From: Pestalotiopsis fici W106-1
Taxonomy: Eukaryota; Ascomycota; Sordariomycetes; Amphisphaeriales; Sporocadaceae
Length of the DNA: 64,000 nucleotides
Direction of reading: 5' to 3'
Assembly: GCF_000516985.1 (NCBI RefSeq)
Contig: NW_006917102.1
Span: 434,001-498,000, forward strand
This document shows positions 58,619 through 64,000 of this stretch, one piece after another. Under the pieces are notes generated by a model. The model was not told the origin of the DNA, searched no databases, and saw only the letters and a program-made list of their open reading frames with translations. The position numbers and the translations under genes are program-made. The first letter of the stretch is position 1. Every line of letters starts with the position of its first letter.

Positions 58619-61270
58619 CTAGTCCTCAGTAATGTCACCGTACTCCCACATGCCACGTCTCTCTGACTTGGCCTGTGTCTCGACCTGGCGCAACTTCTTG
58701 AGGACCTCGGAGCTCTGAGCGCCTCTCTCCCAAGCCTTCAGCTTCGTGGGGATCAAGGCGAGACCAGCCGCAACAATGTCCTTGTTGACGGATTCGGTGA
58801 AGGATTGGCTCGAGTCGGTTGCATCAAAGAGGGTGACATAGTTGAGTCCCTCCTTGGGGTCAGAAAAGTCGATGCTGGCAACCAACTTTCTGCCATCAGT
58901 GGCATCGGCCAGGAAGTCAATGGCCTCGTTGAAGTAATCGCCGTTGGGCAGTTGCACGTATGACAGCACTGCATCGACAGCCTGGGGCTTGAGGCGTTGT
59001 GTGTTGAACTGGGGTTGGTCAAGAGCCCGCAGGTTCGACCAAGGAATCTTTTCCGAGTTACCGTAGTCGATGTAGACAACTTCGGCAACCTTGGCAGTCC
59101 GGTCGTTTGATCGGATCTTTGCACGATACCACTGGCCGTCAGCAGAGAACTTGGCAGCAACAATGTCGCCAGCCTTGGGTGGGTTCGCCAGGGCCTTGTT
59201 GTTCTTAGAGTCGAGGTGAAATTTCTTGAACTCGCTCATCAGGGTCTCAAGAGCAGCGGTGCCAGAGCCAATGATCTGGACCTTGAGCTTGCCATTGGAA
59301 TCAATGTTTGTCACCACGACATCCTTGTACTGTGCTGTCTGCTTGTCCTGGGCCACGGGCTCGGCAGTAGTGTTCTCGGCATAGTCAGCCTCTTCGGCTT
59401 CCTCGTCCTGCGACGGATCCCAATCGTGCCATTTGCCCTTGCGCGCCTCTTTTGCACGCTTTTGCGCAGCATTGAGCTCATTGGCGTTGCCAGACTTCTC
59501 TGCAGAGTACTGGTGCACCTCGGCCAAACCCTCTTCCACCAAAAGTTTACCAAAGCTCTCCCTGCCGATGTAGAGATCACCAATGAAGCCACCAATCTTG
59601 TCAATGTCGTAGACGTCGACCTCGCAATCACGCTGGTTGCACCGCCGGTTGGCAAGGTCCAGTGCCTCCTGTCCAAACGGCTCACCCTTGTCCTGAGGCA
59701 ATCGTGGTGCGCGGGGTGCGCGGATGCCAGCAAGGACCAGAGTAATCTTGACGCCCTCGCGGGGAATCAGAACAGTGAATCTAGATCCAGCTTTGCAGAA
59801 ATCCACAATACCAGGGACCTTCTTTTGTCTCTGGAGAGTTGAGACCTGAATCTTCGCACGTTGTACCGACTCGGAAGCATCAGTGTATGTCTTGGCCTTG
59901 GAAGCCTTGCCAGACCAGATACCCTTCTTCTCCTTTTGTGCGGCTTCTTGGGCAGCAAGAAGCTCATCGTAGTTCTCAGCTCTGTCCGTGTCATCCTTGC
60001 GGTGTCGAATGACGGAAGCCCAGCCTTCCTCGACCAACTGCAGGTTGATGTTTTTACCCTTTTCCGTGATGGTAGCAACATCCCTGGCCTCGAACCCTTC
60101 ACTTGCGGGCTTCGTGCCGTCAATGGTGACTTTGACGTGCTTTCCAATCAGCTTCTTTCGCAGAAACTCCTTGGCCTCATCCCTGAAGGGGGCCTCCGCA
60201 GGCTCCTTGGCACGAGGTGCACGAATACTGCTCAAGCTGACCTGCTTCTCCTCGCCAGTCTTGCTTCGCACGTAAATCGCATCAGACGAAACGATCTTGG
60301 AGACAATCATGTCGGACGAGCCTCCCTCGGTGGCCTTGACGGTGCTGTTCTTGTGCAAGCGAAGCTTGCCCACCTGAGCCTTCTTTTCGGCAGCTCTGAG
60401 GGGCGCCATCTTCTCTGACAGCATGGTGGAGTGGAAATCGTTGCACCGAGCCAATCCGTCTGCAAGAAGGAACTCTGCAATGCTACCTCTAGGATGCAAA
60501 ACATGTCCAACCAGTTGACCCTGAGGGCTGACGCCAACCATCTCAACCTTGACATCGCGCTGCAAAAGTCTATCTTCGACATAAGTTCGTGCCTCATTGC
60601 CAAATTCTTCAGCAGGTTGAGTAAGACCCGTTGAAGTATTGGTTCTCTCAGTGGAAGGAGTGCGGATACCGGCAATCAGCGTCATGACCTGCAGATGCTT
60701 CTTGTCGGAGAGCTTGATTCGGCAGAGAACACGGTCACCACTCAGGACTCTCTCGACTATAGCATCAACAGTCTTGCCCTTCCACTGATTGAAGAAGTCA
60801 GGGGTTCCCAGGTCGTTTTGAACTTCGATGGAACCTCCTTTTCCATGCAGGCCCTTTTCAGCAGCCTTTGCCTCAGACTCGGCTTCCTTCAGTTCGTCAA
60901 TTTTGGCCAAAAGATCTTCAGACTCCTCCTTTCGACCAGCATCTTCGCGGACCTTGAGCCAGCCCGCCTTCACGGCTTCGATGGGTAGTTCAGTGCCGTC
61001 CTGCAATTGCACAATACCATACTCACGTCCTGAGGACGGGATGGTGTAGTACACATTGCACTTAACAAGTTTTCCCAGGGCGACACCTCTCAAATACTCG
61101 CGGGATTGAAAGGCAAATGCATCGTCTCCTTCCTTGCGCAGGCGAGGAGCGTCCACGTAAGCCAAGGAAAAGGTGCGCTCCAGGGTCGGGTTGTTGGGCG
61201 AGGTCAGGATGAGAGTGTCACCACTCAGCACCGACTTGACTTTGGCCATAAACTGCTTCGGCGCCGCCAT
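58619..61270 (-). CDS. SND1: Tudor staphylococcal nuclease (Tudor-SN / SND1)
   Basis: One uninterrupted exon, 883 residues, starting MAAPKQFMAKVKSVLSGDTL. Four N-terminal nuclease-fold repeats begin near residues 5, 165, 325 and 490 (for example VKSVLSGDTLIL, VERVLSGDRVLCRI, VSKIVSSDAIYVR, DFCKAGSRFTVLIPRE). Each has the LAYVDAPR / LIAGIRTPS / LSSIRAPR / LAGIRAPR strand. A Tudor domain is at about 690-760 (GDIVAAKFSADGQWYRAKI, VVYIDYGNSEKI) and is inserted in the fifth, partial nuclease repeat. This order is diagnostic for Tudor-SN, a cytoplasmic RNA-binding protein linked to RNA decay and stress granules. The family length is about 880-910, so the gene is complete. Confidence 0.95.
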   Translation of the reverse strand: MAAPKQFMAKVKSVLSGDTLILTSPNNPTLERTFSLAYVDAPRLRKEGDDAFAFQSREYLRGVALGKLVKCNVYYTIPSSGREYGIVQLQDGTELPIEAVKAGWLKVREDAGRKEESEDLLAKIDELKEAESEAKAAEKGLHGKGGSIEVQNDLGTPDFFNQWKGKTVDAIVERVLSGDRVLCRIKLSDKKHLQVMTLIAGIRTPSTERTNTSTGLTQPAEEFGNEARTYVEDRLLQRDVKVEMVGVSPQGQLVGHVLHPRGSIAEFLLADGLARCNDFHSTMLSEKMAPLRAAEKKAQVGKLRLHKNSTVKATEGGSSDMIVSKIVSSDAIYVRSKTGEEKQVSLSSIRAPRAKEPAEAPFRDEAKEFLRKKLIGKHVKVTIDGTKPASEGFEARDVATITEKGKNINLQLVEEGWASVIRHRKDDTDRAENYDELLAAQEAAQKEKKGIWSGKASKAKTYTDASESVQRAKIQVSTLQRQKKVPGIVDFCKAGSRFTVLIPREGVKITLVLAGIRAPRAPRLPQDKGEPFGQEALDLANRRCNQRDCEVDVYDIDKIGGFIGDLYIGRESFGKLLVEEGLAEVHQYSAEKSGNANELNAAQKRAKEARKGKWHDWDPSQDEEAEEADYAENTTAEPVAQDKQTAQYKDVVVTNIDSNGKLKVQIIGSGTAALETLMSEFKKFHLDSKNNKALANPPKAGDIVAAKFSADGQWYRAKIRSNDRTAKVAEVVYIDYGNSEKIPWSNLRALDQPQFNTQRLKPQAVDAVLSYVQLPNGDYFNEAIDFLADATDGRKLVASIDFSDPKEGLNYVTLFDATDSSQSFTESVNKDIVAAGLALIPTKLKAWERGAQSSEVLKKLRQVETQAKSERRGMWEYGDITED

Positions 61271-62881
61271 GTTGAATCAGTGAGCCAGTTGCTGGAATCC
61301 GGAAGGGTTGTAAGCTGAATGACCAGGTAGGATGGAACTGTGCTTCTTGCTTTTTATATCCTGTTATGATGTCAGCTTCAAGAACGATGACCTGGTATTC
61401 ATGTTCAGTCCAAGGAAGATAGAATAGAACGATGAATGGTCTGAAATAGGTAAGCGATAGAGCAAAGCCGAGGGGGCAGACACTCTAAATATGGCGCCAT
61501 GTGTCCTCGTAAGATTGAGAGTGACCTGAGACACCAACTGTCCTTTGCCTTCATCCGTGGACCAATTCCAAAGAAAACCAGCACGGAACTCTTAATATGA
61601 AAATAAACCCCAGAGTCTGAGTGTGACAGGGTCGTTCCAGTATACTTTTGGCTGCAAACAGTTCCCAGTCTTGTAAAGACCATGTCATGCTGCACGTGAC
61701 CCACCACATCAATTACCACATCTCGTATCTGTAGACAATGTTGAATATGACCACGATGGTGTAGATGATGTGAGCCATTCAAAGGAGTGACAGGGCAAGG
61801 GCCATGTGCATCAATTGCTGGTTATGTCGTTGGTGCCAGAAGTGCCTCAACTCTAGGTCCCGTCTTTCGAGTTCAATGTGTACAAGTGGGAAGGAATGGG
61901 TATATGGCGTGGGCAGGTTAGGTAAGGAAAGGGCGGCACCAAAGTGCCTGGTCTTTTTTGGATACTTACATGCGTCACAAGGATGACTGAAGCTCCAGCT
62001 GTCGAACAAAAAGTCTTGTAGAAATACTATAGGCAGAAAGTGATCAAAAGTGAAAAGGGACTGTCTGTTTCAATGTCTCCTGAGAGATCGTGTTGATTTG
62101 GACTCGTTCTCGAATTTGACACCTGGGCAACTTTCCTAATTTTGTGGGGAAAGCTCCAAGGCTGGACTGGAGGAGGCGCTTCTTTGCCGCTTCCGGGCCA
62201 CTTACAGATCGCCAGGGTTCTTGTTCTTAGCGAGGGGCGGGGGACGGAATAGGAGACAGGCCAGACAGTAAGGGGTCCGTCCTTTGCCTGCTACATTACC
62301 TAGGTATGCACTACCACTGCGCAAATGATGGCGGGGCACAGCAGCTGCACATGGAAGGAGGGGTCACACTAATCTGTTCTCTGCACATTCATGAAGGCAC
62401 CTCATTATAAAGCAATCTGTGATCAATCTCTTTTGCAACATGAACATCCAAAATCCTACAGTTGTTCATACATTGCACATATCCATGTATGCATATGCAT
62501 TCTTGTGCTTTGTACTATGTAGCTTGATAATAGACCACTAACATGATAAATGCGTCGAGCTAAGCCAGAGCTCTAGAATGAGCTATGGAGCTATGATGGC
62601 GACATGGAAGCTCTTTTGCTATCAGAGCTCTTGCGACAAGCCCCGCCGGAGGTTACGAGCTTGAAACACCAGGCTTCATTACTGTGCAAGACCAGCAGAC
62701 AATCATAATTCAATCATGATGTGACAATCAATATGGGAATCAATACATGTTCTGAACACTTTTATTTTTGTATAACTACTTTAATAGTATATGCTCAGGC
62801 AGCCAATTAGAGCCTAGGCGACAGCTTTTCAAGACTCAATCATCAACTTGTTATCTAATCAGTGATCCGTTGAGAATTGAC
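61271..62881. other. Intergenic region between SND1 and SOD1
   Basis: About 1.6 kb with the Tudor-SN promoter on the left and the SOD1 3' flank on the right. Frames at 61405-61782 and 61779-62009 have no motif. No RNA gene or repeat recognised. Confidence 0.45.
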
Positions 62882-63833
62882 TTAGTTGGAGATACCAATG
62901 ACACCTGTTAAGTTGTTAGTACACTCTGGCAATATCAGGCGTAAAGAAGTTGTGAAGGTCAACATACCGCAAGCAGGGCGGGCACCAGCGTTACCAGTCT
63001 TGAGAGACTCCTCGTTGTCACCCTTGCCGAGATCGTCGGTGCCAGCGTGGACGACGACAGTTCGCTGTTATATGTTAGATTGTATATAGACATGTGTAGC
63101 AAGAGTACTTACGCCAATGACGCTCTCGGGTCCGATTAGCTTAACGAGCTTGTCCTCGGTAGAGCCCTTGGAGTTACCCTGGCCATCGAAGTCGAAGTTG
63201 CCGAGGTCACCAACGTGGCGCTTCTCGTCAGTGGGAGCACCGTGAGTGGAGTTGTGAGGGTTGACTGTAGATACGGCATCAGTCAGACGACTATTCTTCT
63301 TTAATGTATGTGTGTTGTCATCGGTGCAACGTACAGTGAGGTCCGGCAGAGGTGCAGCCGTTGGTGTTGTCACCGAAAGTGTGGATGTGCATGCCACGCT
63401 TGGCGTTGGCATCGTGGCCCGAGATGTCCCATGAGATGGTCGTAGGGGTAGACTCGGAGGTCTGCTCGAAGGTGATGGTTCCGGTGATCTTGGAGTCACC
63501 ACGGACAACAGCAACTATAGTGGCGGAAGCGCCGGTTAGTTAGCAAATGACTCGGATAGATGTTATAGTCCTTGAGACTCTTCTTGGTAACAGCTGGGGG
63601 TTCCACAAAGTAGAGCAACTCGAGCTTGAGTCTCATCGAATCGCTTCGTTCAGAGGTTGCCCATCAAGGTACAACAGTCCATCAAGGTCGTTGTCGGGCT
63701 TCTGAAAAAACAGCCTCAATTCTGCTCAGAGAAGCTTCCCCCTCCACCAAACAAGCGGGGAATGTCCGTACAGGAATAGTATTTGGGGGTAAGAGTGCGT
63801 GGATATATAAAAGTACATACCGGCCTTAACCAT
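62882..63833 (-). CDS. SOD1: Cu/Zn superoxide dismutase
   Basis: Five exons (63833-63821, 63514-63335, 63264-63113, 63064-62968, 62904-62882) give exactly 154 residues, the usual length of the cytosolic enzyme. It converts superoxide to oxygen and hydrogen peroxide. Metal ligands are all present: GMHIHTFGD (His47, His49), [12 protein letters not shown] (His64, His72), RHVGDLGN (His81, Asp84) and [11 protein letters not shown] (His at about 121). The Cys58 / C-terminal ACGVIGIS pair forms the conserved disulfide. The first exon has only 13 bases (MVKA) and the last only 23. Introns are GT-AG. No signal peptide is present. Confidence 0.97.
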
Positions 63834-64000
63834 TTTGACTGATTTTTGGGTTGTTTGGGGCGGATTGATTTTTCTTGTTTAGAATACAGAATATTTTCGT
63901 TCAGACGACGACAGTTCACAAAGTAAGAGAAAGAAGACGTCAGGCTTCTACGCGCAGGACATGAGGGGTTTCATTTCCACTTAGTACTCCATATCTCCTC
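63834..64000 (-). promoter_or_regulatory. SOD1 5' leader and proximal promoter
   Basis: The last 167 bases of the window lie directly upstream of the SOD1 start codon on the minus strand. They include a pyrimidine/A-rich leader. No specific site is claimed; the promoter continues outside the window. Confidence 0.5.

Noticed and set aside
1..64000. CRISPR array or bacterial operon features
   Set aside because: The sequence is fungal; no spaced direct repeats of CRISPR type, and spliced genes throughout.

Overview
The window comes from a filamentous ascomycete, most likely a Sordariomycete and plausibly a member of Hypocreales. The evidence is short 47-90 bp GT-AG introns with CTAAC/CTGAC-like branch sites, HET-domain and NACHT-ankyrin genes, a Zn2Cys6 regulator, and a 25 kb AT-rich block carrying the signature of repeat-induced point mutation (RIP). 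The genus is an inference and cannot be fixed by eye.

Left arm (1-10.75 kb): a NACHT-ankyrin NLR-like gene interrupted by a 100-N assembly gap, then decayed genes: a frameshifted cytochrome P450 fragment, a HET-domain gene split by one in-frame TAG, and a 5'-truncated phytanoyl-CoA-dioxygenase-like fragment.

AT-rich island (about 10.75-35.52 kb): heavily RIP-mutated DNA with almost no CpA/TpG but abundant CpG. It holds a Ty3/Gypsy element (13400-28380; 149-bp LTRs, target-site duplication AAGCC). A Ty1/Copia element (14625-19885; 233-bp LTRs, duplication ATAAG) is inserted in the Gypsy leader. A Helitron relic lies on the minus strand (about 28.75-31.9 kb). An 18-bp minisatellite, a 204-bp tandem duplication and unrecognised decayed coding sequence are also present. 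No live gene is visible in the island.

Right flank of the island (35.5-42 kb): two apparently intact minus-strand genes. One is a ten-exon AAA ATPase. The other is a protein with a degenerate P-loop region followed by a C-terminal nucleoside-phosphorylase (PNP/UDP) domain. With the NLR and HET genes on the other side, the island is bracketed by fungal immunity/incompatibility-type genes.

Core arm (43-64 kb): a deleted Copia LTR scrap, then an arylsulfotransferase-like secreted protein, a Zn2Cys6 regulator, a PPN2-like endopolyphosphatase, the mitochondrial COX assembly factor PET191, a steryl-ester/acid lipase, transaldolase, the Tudor-SN (SND1) nuclease-fold protein and Cu/Zn superoxide dismutase. 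These are conserved housekeeping genes with clean exon structures that could be resolved to the base. They do not form an obvious pathway. The contrast between this arm and the decayed left arm suggests a two-speed chromosome segment.
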